Below are positions 1 to 11,317 of a stretch of 64,000 bases of DNA, one piece after another. Position 1 is the stretch's first letter; each line of letters begins with the position of its first letter. The stretch covers positions 9,687 to 73,686 of the forward strand of contig ML986644.1 in the NCBI GenBank assembly GCA_010094045.1, written 5' to 3'. A program made the translations under genes and the position numbers. The notes under the pieces were generated by a model, which worked only from the letters and a program-made list of their open reading frames with translations, did not search any database and had not been told where the DNA came from. The DNA comes from Lojkania enalia. Lineage: Eukaryota; Ascomycota; Dothideomycetes; Pleosporales.

Positions 1-1133
1 GTCGTATACGATATATAGTAGTATAAGACCTAGCTGCTATAAGACTTATTTATTAATAAAGTAGCAGCGCGATTTAATATTATGGTTAATAAAAAGGCGC
101 TGAGTACGCCTCTATATAAGAATATACTGCTAGCCGCTATTAAGGAATCCTCTAATAGGATATCTTACTACTAACAACTAATTAGTTATCTAGCCTAGAT
201 CGCAGTTTTTATACGCTCTAATATCGTACAAGCGTACTTAATATTATTATAATACCTCTAGAACCCTAACAATTATTATATTAACACTACCTTAAAGATA
301 TAGCAATATCTAATTAGTATAAAGTACTTAGCAATTATAGCAATAGCTAATAATATATAAAATACCTCTACTATTAGCTAGAGTAGTAATACTAATTATA
401 TTAACCCTATAGAGTAATTACTATTCTACAGCACATCTGATACAGCCTTTAGCGATAATTCTAATACTTATCGAAATTCCTACAGCTATATATTTCAACT
501 TTTTAGGATGCCGATCGATTAGAAAGCTTTAATTCAATATACGGTTATAAAATCGACTACTAAAGTAGAATTATTAGTACTATTAGTTGCTGGACTAGAA
601 ATAGAGTAGTAGTAGAAGGCTTTCGTTTTACTACACTTCTATATTAACGCGTAACTAGTACTACTTTATAATAATTAATAAATAGTAGATATTGTAAATA
701 AGCTATCTAAGCGTTTTAATACCAAACTTCGCTATATAGATATATACTAGCACTAGCTACGTTAAGAAGTAGCAGAGTAGAGACTTATAATTAGTTGGTA
801 ACCAACAAATCTAATACCAGCTAATAGCTTTACAAAAGTTCTGCAGCTGTAATAATACTAAAGGTTTATTAAGCAATTAAAAATAGAAGATATTTTAGCT
901 AGAATTAAATCTCAGGAATTTCTATCAGCTAAATAAATCGATTACTAATAAGAATCTTAGGGGGTAATTAAAAATTAATTATAACTCACCCTATATTATA
1001 TTAAATTGATATTTCTATAAGCGTATTTAGCTCTACTACTAGTTACTCTATATAATTTACCTCTTTTAGTATAGTATCTACCTTTATTTTTTTTCGATGC
1101 AGTTTCTCCTTCGCAGTTAAAGCTGGGGGGGTA
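1..1133 (+). mobile_element. Ty1/copia retrotransposon, 3' internal part (RT tail and RNase H), RIP-degraded
   Basis: Reading through many TAA/TAG codons, the plus strand still spells the end of a copia polyprotein. Around 110-480 it resembles the region after the reverse-transcriptase core (a segment like QLISYLAQIA, then YLQNPNNYY). From about 480 to 930 it matches the copia-type RNase H: a stretch like STTKVELLVL, then LRYIDIYQH, then PTNLIPANSFTKVL and RFIKQL. A G-rich polypurine tract (1121-1131, agctggggggg) sits directly before the LTR at 1134. Stop codons lie mostly where CAA, CAG or TGG would be expected, which is the mark of RIP. The element runs off the left edge. Confidence 0.85.
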
Positions 1134-1337
1134 TATTATAGGGATTTTCGGCTAGTCTACCGAGCTGTATTAGATATTAATATATAATATTACGGTCGAT
1201 ATTACACTAGATATTACGCTGGATATTAACTAATATACCCCTTTTTTATATACATAAATATGGCCCGCTAGCCATCTTCAATTAACCAGTTCAACTCCTC
1301 ATCTCCCTCCCTGAGATAAGATTCGCCTCTCACCATA
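1134..1337 (+). repeat. 3' LTR of the left copia element (LTR family 1, copy A)
   Basis: This copy can be aligned with the cleaner copies at 40458-40660 and 50857-51059. Its differences are nearly all C-to-T or G-to-A: the expected TG start is TA, the expected CACA end is CATA, and its GATATC hexamers have become GATATT or similar. It lies immediately after a polypurine tract and after an RNase H remnant in the same orientation, so it is a 3' LTR rather than a solo LTR. Confidence 0.85.
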
Positions 1338-2539
1338 ATTAATATACTAGTAGCTAGTAGAAGAGTAACTATTTAGTAGCTACTAAATTCTCTTTATATT
1401 ACTTTAAGGTCTAACTTATAGTAATTCTCCTAGATTACTAAGGCTTCTACTAGTATCTTATTCTTCTACTATAAAGAGTCTAGTTTACCTTAGATTTCTT
1501 TAAATATATTAATAAACGCGTTTTTATCTATATTATATAATAGTAGATAATATAATATAATATTATAGACGTTTATATATAGTTAATTAATTATACTTTA
1601 GATAGTTAACTCTATTATTATATACTATATATAAATATTAAAATATTATATAAAAAATAGAAATATTTATATTATATAGGTTTTTATAGAAGTTAAGTTT
1701 ATACTACTATATAGGCTAGCTGGGTTAGTAAAACTTTCCTCTATTATAGTTATAATAAGTTAGTTATATTCTAGCTAGCAGCTAATAACTATTACTAGCA
1801 GCTAATTTAAGTATTATAGTAAGAGTAGTATAGGTGTAGAGGTATTATAGTATTACTATAATAACTATAATAACTTCGCTTATATATATATCTAATAATC
1901 TTACTATACTAGTACTTTTTAATCGTTTAACTAAATACCTTTAACTATTTAAAATAGAGCTAATACTAAATTTCTATTTAGGTAGCTTAATAATTAATAT
2001 ACTTTAGTTAAAGAAATAATTTATATTAGTTATTAATAATAGAAAGCTTTTCTTTAATTATTATAACTATCTTATATTTAGAAAGTAAATTAAGTAGAGG
2101 CCTTTTTACTAGATTTATATCTAGTAGCTAGTAACTATTAAACAATTTTAAATAATAAATAATATTATAGTAATTATACTAGTAAAAATAATTTCTACTT
2201 AAGTTAAACTAGATATTCTATTTTCTATTTTTAATTAGAGCTATTATATTAGTTAGTAATATTCTATATAAGTAAGCTAATTACCTAAATAAGCTAATTA
2301 TAATACTAAAACCCTACTAAAATCGCGATAATTATACTTTATAATATTATACTATAATTAATAACTGTAGAATTAATTTAGAAAGAAGCTAAAATATAGC
2401 TTATACTCTAAGCTCTTTAATAAAATATAATACTAACTATATATCGTATTATATTAATTTATAATATCTCCTAAAGTATATTTAGTATATAAAAGTAAGG
2501 AATAGCTTTATAATATAATTATTAGCCTAATTTAATAAA
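1338..2539. other. AT-rich RIP-degraded sequence, no gene
   Basis: This stretch is strongly AT-rich, dense in TA dinucleotides and stops in every frame. I recognise no protein in it. It probably includes the N-terminal part and end of the pogo-like transposon that follows, but I could not find terminal inverted repeats by eye. Confidence 0.6.
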
Positions 2540-4013
2540 GCTTAGTAAGATTAAGAAGTAGGTAATTATTTAGTATATACTAGATCTAGATATAAGAGAA
2601 TTTCCGCCGCAGCTTACTACTATTTAAGATATAGTTAATTTACTACTAGTTATATACTCTACTAGCTAGGTTAGAAAGAACTAGGTAGAGAACTTTATTA
2701 AATATATACTTAAGTTTAAGATTAAATTTAATTAAAAGTATAACTATTTAAGAGCTAAATATAAGAATTCTAAGGTTATAAGAGGTTAGTTCTACTTTAT
2801 ATAGAATATAAAGGCTAAATATAGTATTATTAACAAAAATATATATAACTTTAATAAATTAGGCTTTATAATAGGTATAATATTAATAGAAGTAGTAGTT
2901 ACTAGCTCTAAAAGATAGAATTAACTAAAATAGCTTAAGCTAGGTAATTATAAGTAGACTATAGTTATCTAGAGTATTAACGTGATAGAATAGATAATAC
3001 TACTTTTTATTATCTTTATAGATACCTACTACCTCTCTATATAGTATAAAGAAGATAATATTCTACTAATCTAGACTATATAGATTACTAATAACAGCTA
3101 GATAATAAATAATATTAGTATTAAATAGTTAAAATACTTTAATATATATATAAAAGATTATACTATTAGTATATATTAATTACTAATTTTTAATAGCTAT
3201 AAGAGCTATAACTTACTTAAATTAGGCAGCTCTATAAGAAAAAGAATATTATTACTCTCTATATACCTTTATATTTATTATAATTATTATAGCTACTAAA
3301 TATAGGTTGTTTCTTACCTTTAAAATCTATATACGGGTATTAAGTCGAGCAGCTAATATACGGTTATATTAACTATATTATAAAAATTAAGTTTTTACCC
3401 TATTTTAAAGCAGCTTTTAATATAGTAATTATAAAGAGTAATATTTTAGATAGCTTTTAAAGCGCTAGTTTAATTCTATTTAACCTAAATATAGTACTAT
3501 TAAAGTTTAAAGTTTAACTATATATACTAATATCTTCTATAGTTAAAGATACCTCTTAGAAGTTAAAAATACTAAGTAATCCTATTAAATTTAGGTCTTA
3601 ATCTACGTACATTTAATTAAGAGTTTAAAAGCACCTAGATAGCTTACTTATTTTAATAGTAGAAGCATTTAAATAGTTTATAAAGGGTGCTATATATATA
3701 ATATATAAAAACGTACTATTACGCGTTTAGATTACTAAGTTTTAAGCAGCTAATAAGGCTGCTATACAATATTAATCGTATAAAAGAAAGCGTGTATAGA
3801 AGGAAGGTAACCTAATAATTGAAGAAGGCGCTTAATTAACTGCTCTAAAAGAGTTTAGCGCTTATACTAATAGGAAGAAGGGTAGGAAGAAGGCGCGCGT
3901 TAATAGAGGCTAGCCAACTTAAAAGCGCTGTAGGTAGTACAGCGAGGCTAGATATAACTCGCGGACGTGTAAAAATAATGCTATAAATATAGAAGAATAG
4001 GCTACTATACTAT
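2540..4013 (+). mobile_element. Fot1/pogo-like (Tc1/mariner, DDE_1) transposase remnant
   Basis: Ignoring RIP stops, the plus strand resembles a fungal pogo/Fot1 transposase from its DNA-binding region to its C-terminus. Recognisable pieces are a segment like EVGNYLVYTRSRYKRI near 2565 (HTH_Tnp_Tc5 part), KNIYNFNKLGFIIGI near 2840 (where the first catalytic Asp of NFDETGF has been lost), VYQLLIF-like text near 3170 (second Asp region), and the lysine-rich tail from about 3775 (YKRKRVQKEGNL, then QLTALKEFSAYTNRKKGRK). It ends with a broken zinc knuckle near 3920-3985, a common ending in this family. It is not functional. Terminal inverted repeats were not resolved. Confidence 0.8.
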
Positions 4014-4214
4014 ATAGTACGATAGAATATAAGAAAGTATAATATTTTACGAAAAGTAGTCGCGATTTTAGTATAGTCTTAGTATTATAATTAGCTCGCT
4101 TAGATGATCAGCTCGCTTGTATAGTACGTTAACTAAAAGATATAGGTAACTTCTATTAGCTTAATATCTCTTAAACTTATAAGAGAATTAATTATAATTA
4201 TAATAGTACTCTAT

Positions 4215-4744
4215 TATTAGAAGTACGGCTCTATACTACTATACTACTAGAACTAAAAGGTACGAATAATTAATATCGCTGATTATAGATGTAGAATAGT
4301 ATATATACCCTTATATTATCTCCCTTCTTAGTAGCGTACGCCCCGGACGCTCTAAGAGATACAATATATAAAGGTAGGTACTAAGACTTCTAGCTCTACT
4401 AGATCGACCCTCTAATTATCTCCAGCTACCTTTTAGTACGCCTATATAGATACGCTTATACGTATATACCTATATATATACTAGACCTTCTAGTAACTTT
4501 TAATACAGCGTTTAAAGAGGCTATTTTATACTTTAGCTTTTTTATAAAAAGCTTATTAGGCTAAACTAACTCCTATATAAATTAAACTGGCAATCCTATA
4601 GTACCACCTATCAACCCCGCACGCTAGGTAATATTGATTATAATATTAGAAGCACGGCTCTATACTACTATACTACTAGAACTAAAAGGTACAAATAATT
4701 AATATCGCTGATTATAGGTGTAGAATAGTATATATACCCTTACA
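4215..4744 (-). mobile_element. complete TRIM-like element: 101-bp LTRs, 328-bp non-coding interior, 5-bp TSD
   Basis: Two direct repeats, 4215-4315 and 4644-4744, are nearly identical; the differences I see are transitions. Each begins TATTAGAAG (TGTTAG before RIP) and ends CTTATA or CTTACA, as LTRs do. The five bases before the first (4210-4214, tctat) equal the five after the second (4745-4749, tctat), a perfect target-site duplication. On the minus strand a purine tract (AAGAAGGGAGA, 4318-4328) lies next to the LTR at 4315, marking that as the 3' LTR, and the LTR then reads TGTAAGGGTATATATAC, containing a TATA box. The interior has no open frame, so it must have moved with borrowed proteins. 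Confidence 0.8.
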
Positions 4745-6065
4745 TCTATTCTAATATAAGATATATACTACCTTTTATAGCAATTTTATCTTTAGAATTT
4801 ACTATCTAAATAGTCTACTAACTAAAAGTTTTAAAGTTATATATATAGATATTAGAACCTAGATTAAATATTTATTAATTTAGAATACTAGTATCTTCTT
4901 TCTTAGGGGTAGTATTTACTAAAAAATTACCTCTTTAAATTATCTAGATATTTCTCTAGAAGCTAGTAGTTTTTATAGAAGTTTTACTATTAAACGAGGA
5001 TTTTATCTTCTTATATTTTTCTATATTTACCTTTAGAGTATTCTTTTTTACCTAGTTATTTCTATTTAAAATATCTTCTTAGATTTTTAATATTTCCTAA
5101 TCTAATATCTAGTTTAGTAGTCTAATCGATTTATTTATATACTTATAATTACTCTAGAAATACTACTTCTTATAGAAGTATAATAGTAGAGTATACGATC
5201 ACGAACTAGATTTTTCTTAAGACTATTATATAGTACTATTAGAATTTACTTAAGGAATTAATAGACGTTGTAAATTTATAAATAAGCTAAGCGCCTTCTA
5301 TAGATTAAAATATCTATAGTAGTTAATATATTAGTATACTAATTATTTAATTATAGAAATTGGTTAATTAATCCTATCTAGCTTATTTTTAGCATTAATT
5401 AGTACTATATAGATTAGCACCTATACCTTATCTTTTTTAGCAACTATTAGAAGAAAATCCTTTTCTACTCTAAGGCCTTAAACTTCTGCTAAGCTAGCAG
5501 CTTTAGTATAATAGATTACCTAATTCTACTAATTTAGCTACTTCTCTACCTCCCTATTAGTTGGGTATGTGAGGAGAGCTTAATATTCTTTCTGGATTAG
5601 TTACTCCCTCGACTTAATAGTAGGCGCTAACTTTTCTTATAAGATTCTAAGAATCTCGTAGCTAGTTATATTATTACTAAGTATTACTTTATATTAAGGC
5701 GATGTTGTCGTTAGGATATTACTATATATAATACGGAGAGCATTATTAATCTTAATCCAATCCTTCTTTTATTAGTTATACTAGTTCCTTACCTAGTTCT
5801 AATCTGTTATTTATATTAAGGTCATCTCCTTATATATAACTCTACTAGAGGGGTATCTTTCTATTTCCCCTTCTGGATTTATCTTCGGGGTCCGGAACTC
5901 ACCTATATTAGGGAGGGGAAGTTCTAGTCTATAGATTTTAACCTCTTCAGGAGGTACGCTTGGATCTAAATATTCCTATACCCTTAGCCTACTAGCTGTT
6001 AGTTTATGCTGCTCGAGCTAATCCTCCTAATCGCTAGGGGTACTAAGTAGCTTCTTCTCAGACAT
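4745..6065 (-). mobile_element. Ty1/copia element, gag region, RIP-degraded (minus strand)
   Basis: The minus strand from an ATG at 6065 reads MSEKKLLSTPSD, then after stops EQHKLTASRLRV, PPEEVKIYRLELPLPNIGEF and INPEGEIERYPSSRVIYKEM. Further on (about 5600-5350) it resembles copia Gag: YEILRIL, KLAPTIKSRE, LLTYPTNREVEK, IYYTKAASLAEV, EKDFLLIVAKKD. Stops replace Gln and Trp codons. The gag is interrupted downstream by the TRIM-like element and the pogo remnant, and pol was not found. Confidence 0.8.
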
Positions 6066-6131
6066 GGCTATAGAGGAGTGTACAACTGTTGTAACACCAG
6101 AAATATACTGGGATATATCGATACTGGAGAA

Positions 6132-6271
6132 CAAAATAGCCTTAAATACAATACAGCGTGTTAATAAGCTTATAAAATTTAGAATCTGCACGTAATACTG
6201 AAAGAATAGCCTCAAACGCGATATGGCGCGTTAATAGGCTCACAAAGTGCAGAATTTGCATATAATTCTGA
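6132..6271. repeat. 70-bp tandem duplication in the copia leader
   Basis: Two head-to-tail units of 70 bp (6132-6201 and 6202-6271) align along their length. Most differences are C/T or G/A transitions (for example ccttaaatacaatac against cctcaaacgcgatat). The duplication lies between the primer-binding site and gag of the minus-strand copia element. The first unit has the T/A state at most differing sites, as if it suffered more RIP. Confidence 0.7.
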
Positions 6272-6403
6272 TAGCTGAGTGCGCAAAGATCGTTTGTAAA
6301 CGATAAAGATGATGATATCGCGATATTGCGATACTAAACAAAAAGAAGCGATATTGATTGCAATGTATATAAATTGAGTTGCAGTTATTTTAGTGCGGTA
6401 ACC

Positions 6404-6414
6404 GGGCTCATAAC
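6404..6414 (-). promoter_or_regulatory. primer-binding site, half-tRNA (initiator Met) type
   Basis: Directly next to the inner end of the LTR at 6415, the minus strand reads GTTATGAGCCC. This is the complement of GGGCTCATAAC, the anticodon stem-loop of initiator methionine tRNA up to nucleotide 39. Drosophila copia and some fungal Ty1/copia elements prime from a tRNA-iMet cut in the anticodon loop, so position and sequence both fit. The match is 11 bases; beyond that it diverges. Confidence 0.7.
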
Positions 6415-6618
6415 TGTGGTGAGAGGCGAATCTTGTCTCAGGGAGGGAGATGAGGAGCTGAACTGGTTGATTGAAGATGGCCAGCGGGCTATATTTATGT
6501 ACTTGAAAAAGGGGTATATTAGCTGATATCCAGCGTGATATCCGGTGTGATATCGACCGTGATATCGTACGTCGATATCTGATACAGCTCGGCAGACTAG
6601 CCAAAAATCCCCATGATA
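6415..6618 (-). repeat. 5' LTR of the minus-strand copia element (LTR family 1, copy B)
   Basis: This 204-bp copy is the reverse complement of the family consensus, starting TGTGGTGAGAGG on the plus strand and ending ccccatgata. It keeps five GATATC hexamers at 12-13 bp spacing. Adjacent to it on the inner side is the half-tRNA primer site and then gag, which makes it the 5' LTR. It is less damaged than copy A. Confidence 0.85.
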
Positions 6619-6623
6619 ATATA

Positions 6624-7140
6624 AAGTTGGTAAGGCGGCGCGCTTACTTATCCGGCACGCTCGTTTACTACTTACATTATATTATTTTAAAGTTATAGTC
6701 TACTAACCGTTCTACCTACTATATTTACCTTTCTATAAGTTCTTTTATTATTATAAAATACGTAAGATTTTTATAATCTATCTAGATTTTAAATAGGTAT
6801 TTAGTTCTTACTAGATATACTCGCTGTTTCTTTAACGCTTTAATAATTACTAACAATTCTTTGTCGTGTATATCGTAGTTAAGTTCTTCTAGTTTTATTT
6901 TCCTTGAAAAGTAGGCTCATAGCCTCTACTTTCTATCTTCGTCTTACTAACTTAAGCAAGCACCTATTACTTTATCTAAAGTATCAGTTTCTACTCGGAA
7001 TTACTTCTCTAGGTCTAGCATTCTTAGCATCGATATTAAGGTAAAGCAGGCTTTTAGTTCTTCGAAGGCTTTTTACTGCACTTCTTACTACTTAAACCCT
7101 TTCTTTTTCTTAGTGACCTCTATTTGATTTGTTATTCTAT
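6624..7140 (-). mobile_element. Ty3/gypsy reverse transcriptase-RNase H fragment, RIP-degraded
   Basis: The minus strand from about 7110 to 6640 reads KAFEELKACFTS, LRMLDLEK, FRVETDTLDKVIGACLS, then ESRGYEPTFQGK, a KNC segment, RVYLVRTKYLFKIQID and KNL. This is the order of the gypsy RT connection and RNase H (AFEELKxxFTSAPVLRxFDP, ETDASDxAIGAxLSQ, TDHKNL), with stops and Asp losses. It is a fragment next to the copia LTR, consistent with nested insertion. Confidence 0.75.
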
Positions 7141-8355
7141 TCTTATGGTCCCTCTTCGTCGTCTCAATCCGCCTCTCTAGCTTGCGTATTTCCTTTTTTA
7201 TTGCGCCTCTTCAATGTTACTTCCAGCTTCCTCAATATGCCCGTCCCTTCGATATTCTTGTCAAGATTGTACTGAAGTTGCGCAGACTTCACTTGCTCTT
7301 TTTTTAAACATTTGTGTGTAATCCCAATGCTATTGTCCTCTGGGTGTGATTGGTTGGTTTCTGGGTGCTGGACGACCAGGATACAGTCTTTCGTTGCTAT
7401 GTCGGTCGCACATGAAGGGGAGTGTATAGTTCTAGAAGTGCTATAGAGGGTAAGTTTCCACGATGACAGTGACATATGGTCATTTAAGCTATGCTGCTGT
7501 CTTAGCTGTGAACAGAAATCATACCAAATGATCGTAGCAAACTCGAACAAACGGATTTGACTGGGGATCTCTAAACGAGTAATGTACAGCACTCACCGTA
7601 TCGATATAGTGAAGCCTATCTTGATGTATTCATTGCTGAAGAAATCTAAAAAAGGGAGTAAGAAATATACCAGGTTTGAAGTCGATAGACTGATAGTAAG
7701 AGAAGCATCTCACAGATAATCGAAGGTCCCTGGTTAATACCAACCAAGTGCAGCTTGCTCATACTTCCAGACATCAAATGACTCGCAATACCCTCTAACG
7801 CAAGTCGGATTCTACCACCTCCCTCTCCACTTGAAAACCTATGCCGACTGCCTCTTCCCTCTAGCTATCCCTGCGGCTCCATAGAGTTCCCTTCTAATTG
7901 CGCCTCTCCCCCTAATTTGCCAATCTTCCACTCTAGCTCTTCCTTCGTACTCTCTTGATTCTCTACTTAAATTCTGATTCAAGTGTTCTAGATCTACTTC
8001 TGGTCCTCTTTGGTGCACTATTTTGGAGAATAATTGCGTTTATGGATTGATGGTGCTTGCCGATATGTCTGTGAGGGCGCTGATGATTTGATGTGAAAAG
8101 GTGGAACTGATGCATTGTTATGAATGAATAGAGGTCTTGTATATGGCTGGCTGGATGAGCACGATAGTGTTGGAAAGAGAGTGAGAGAGGGGTCAAAGAT
8201 GTAGATAGAGAGCATTGATGTTTGGGAGCGATTGTGGTTTGGGTTTGTATGTAATAGAAATCAACATATGGATAATGGAACCTCCAATCAAGACATCACT
8301 ATGTGTGGAACTTTTAGTTCTTCGCCTAAAACGTATTCATATTGGACTAAAAACA
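7141..8355. other. transition zone from repeats to genes, no supported gene
   Basis: Base composition returns to normal here. A minus-strand open frame at 7164-7592 has no recognisable domain and adjoins the gypsy fragment. I see no tRNA or conserved gene. It includes the 3' flank of the dehydrogenase that ends at 8356. Confidence 0.5.
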
Positions 8356-9401
8356 CTAAGTGTAAATGATGCCACCGTCTACGACAATCGTTTGCCCAGT
8401 CATGTAATCCGAATCCGGACTGCACAAGAAGCTGACTGTCTTCGATACATCTTCTGGCACACTCGTTCTGCCTAATGCTATTAGCTCGGATGTGTATTTC
8501 TTGATCGTATCGCCCTTCTTTCTGCCCGACTTCTTTCCCAGCTCCTCATCGATAAGATCCCACATAGCTGTTCCAACAATTCCAGGAGCGTATGCGTTCA
8601 CAGTGATCTTGTGAGATGCCATTTCCATAGCAAAAGCCTGGGTCATGCCGCGTACCGCCCATTTACTTGCCGAGTAGTGGCCGAGGAGAGCGAATGGCTT
8701 GAAGGCAACAATGCTGGAGATAGTTAGAGTGAGTAAGCGAGAGAAGGAAGTTGGACTACCTTGCAGCGGCAAGGAGCTTGCCGCCTCCGCCTTGTTTAAT
8801 CATCTGCTTTGCTGCGGCGGTGTAACAGTTGTAAACACCGAATACTGAAATTTATGAGCTGTCCGCTCTCGCAATGTCATTGATGAGATTCATACCATTT
8901 ACTTCGAACATCTGCTTCATATCCTGCTCCGTCAAATCTAGGAATGCTTTCACTTGCGCAATGCCCGCATTTGCAACCATGGTATTCAAAGGTCCTAGCT
9001 CGGATACTGAAGCTTCGACCATCTTTTCTACTTCCTGGAGCTTCGATACATCTGTCAAGAATGGGAATGCTTTCTGGCCCATGCTTTTAATCTCGGAGAC
9101 TACATTTTCAGCCCCGGACTTATTGGCTTGAATATCGTTTATGCAAACGTCGTAGCCATCTTGAGCAAGTCGGATTGCAATTGCTTTTCCGCTGTGATTG
9201 ATTAGGACAATTTCTTTTAGAGAGGGAGTTTCTTCACATTCCGCGGGCCGAACCAGTTACAATTGCTGTCTTATTGCGCTGACTAGAGGTAGGCGTGGTA
9301 TATCTCCGAATCCACTGAGGAATCGGGATCGTCACGCGTGGTCCTGTTGTCAACCGGCAAGGCGCCTGCCAGGAGCTTCGGAGTTGCATTCGCAGAGCCA
9401 T
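8356..9401 (-). CDS. short-chain dehydrogenase/reductase, acetoin (diacetyl) reductase-like, with mitochondrial presequence
   Basis: Four exons (9238-9401, 8896-9191, 8760-8844, 8356-8713), separated by introns of 46, 51 and 46 bp, give 300 residues. The fold is a classical SDR: TGSARGIG (residues 49-56) for NAD(P) binding, NAG, catalytic Ser182, Tyr195 and Lys199 (YSASK), and a C-terminal VDGG. The closest family I recognise is acetoin/diacetyl reductase (2,3-butanediol dehydrogenase). Splicing intron 1 restores GIG across the junction. The ATG at 9401 adds about 43 residues before the SDR core, rich in Arg, Ser and Thr and without acidic residues, with RRYTTPTSS near the end. This looks like a mitochondrial targeting peptide, an inference. 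It is divergent from ASK1, sharing a 577-bp upstream region. Confidence 0.85.
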
Positions 9402-9978
9402 TTCTATGGTTCTCTAAGATCCTGACAACTCGATTCTGCAGGGTAAGAGGCGAAGGTATATGTGGAAATCTGCAGAGCGGTTCCGCGATTTTGAGTGAGC
9501 TATCTCCGCTTAAGACTACGGGTTAAAGATGCCTCGAGCTGTACGACTATGCGACGGGTATGCGGAGCATGCATATACCCCTCCCATGATCAAGGCTTCG
9601 TACAAGGGTTACGCGTAACAATACTACCGGCACGCTAGACAAATTATTTGTCTGAAATTGGACGATACTAATGATGTTTGTATAGGACTCTATTCTAAGT
9701 ACTTGGATTGCGCAAAGGTAAATGTGGGCTGTCTTCATTAAGCATTTCAAAACATGGATGCCTTGGCACTGGTAGGTGATGCTCTAAGTTTAGAAGACGA
9801 CGTGAAAAGAAGCTGCACTACCGAGTGGTGAGGGGAAGATATTTTAAGGGCGGGGAGTGGATGGAGTGGGCATTATTCCTGTTTGGTCCTTAGTCTCTTT
9901 TCATGGTTACTGGCTGCCCAAGTGCGCGTTGTTAACATAACATGATCAACAGTTTCGCAACCACTTTGTTCAACCCTC

Positions 9979-11317
9979 ATGTCGCGCCCAAGCGTAGCTC
10001 CGCAGCGGAATTTAACCCTTACTGAGGAATTGGAGAAGTTGGAACAGTCGATTACGCTGACTTTGCAAGGTAAACGACCTTTCAACTACCCCACCTGCGC
10101 GACTGACAGTAACAGAAATCGACCACAACTTCAGTAGAGCGCACCGTATCGTGACGACCAGTATTCTTCCCATTGTAGAGCAATATGGGAAGCATTCGGA
10201 AGCTGTCTGGGAAGGCTCAAAGGTGCTCACCACAGTCATGTTCAGAAATTCTGAATTTAACTTGGGTTTCTAGTTCTGGAAGCAATTCTTCGAAGCTAGC
10301 GCAAACGTCTCTCTTTCCGGCTACGAGGAACCACAACCAGATGATTCAACAGCGCTGGAACAAACCCAGGAGTCCCAGCTCTACGATGGCCAGCCAGCCG
10401 AAGATACCGTAACAGGCGCGACAGCAACACCCCCAAAACCTTCCTCGCGCGGCGAAGAAGACTACGAAGACACCTCAACTCTCGAATCTCCTACAATTGG
10501 ACACGCGCATAGTACGCCTCGTGCCCCCCCTACAGGCGGTAAGGAGCCCGTGTTCGCGCAATACGGATCTCCGTACGAGAATCTGAAGAGGGAAATGGAG
10601 GGTGGGTCACGCACTCCTGGAGTGGAACCTACAACCCCCGGAAAGGCACTGGCTCTCCCGGACATGACCATGACACCAGAATCCTCGCCATTTGCCCTCC
10701 CTACAACATCCAAAAAGTCGGTTCGGGTCAATCAAGACCCGCTTCTACACCGTGTCCTGGACAAGACCTACCGCATCGCTGCTACGCCTCATACTGGACG
10801 GAAGCAGAAACCACCGCCAGGGTTTACACCTAGCACTGCAAACCGCGGCCGCCTGGCTGCCTTGTCAAAGTGGGCCGACGACTCGTCTCCGCCGTCTTCG
10901 CCCGCGCCACAGCTACGTGCTGACATTTTTTCTTCACCGCTCAAGGCGCCACGAACGCCTGGGGTGAGTGTGCAGCAGACGCCAGGAAGAGGAAAGCAGA
11001 CGTCCAACAAGGATCTCACAAAAGCGATATTTGATAGTGATAGTGAGGGAGAAGAAGACGCCCTAGAATTCAGCCCCCCAAAGACTATGCAGTTCCATAT
11101 TCCACAGAGCAGGCTCTTGCAGACACCTGGTAGGTCGTTCATAGCCTGTTTGGGGCTGCCATTACTGATAGTTCTTCTAGCGCGCGAAGCTAGTAAGCGA
11201 ATAGTCGAAGACCTGCTCTTGACAGCTGGAGGAGATATTACAGATGAGCTAGAGCGGGCGGATGATGATAGCCCGAGCGTTGTGAGGCGCCAGGTCGACC
11301 TTGATGATAGCTTTTAG
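9979..11317 (+). CDS. ASK1: DASH complex subunit Ask1
   Basis: Four exons (9979-10069, 10116-10222, 10274-11129, 11181-11317) encode 396 residues. The conserved Ask1 domain is the first 80 residues: LTEELEKLEQSITLTLQEID, HNFSRAHRIVTTSILPIVEQY, then FWKQFFEASANVSLSG. The remainder is low-complexity, rich in Ser, Thr and Pro, with repeated TPG/TPGK and SP sites, as in fungal Ask1 where cyclin-dependent and Ipl1 kinases act. A short conserved helix at the C-terminus (KRIVEDLLLTAGGDITDELE) follows the last intron. Ask1 is part of the ten-subunit DASH/Dam1 ring that couples kinetochores to microtubule plus ends. Confidence 0.9.

Noticed and set aside
7164..7592. 142-codon minus-strand open frame
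   Set aside because: No recognisable domain, no splice context and it abuts a gypsy fragment; chance openness is more likely.
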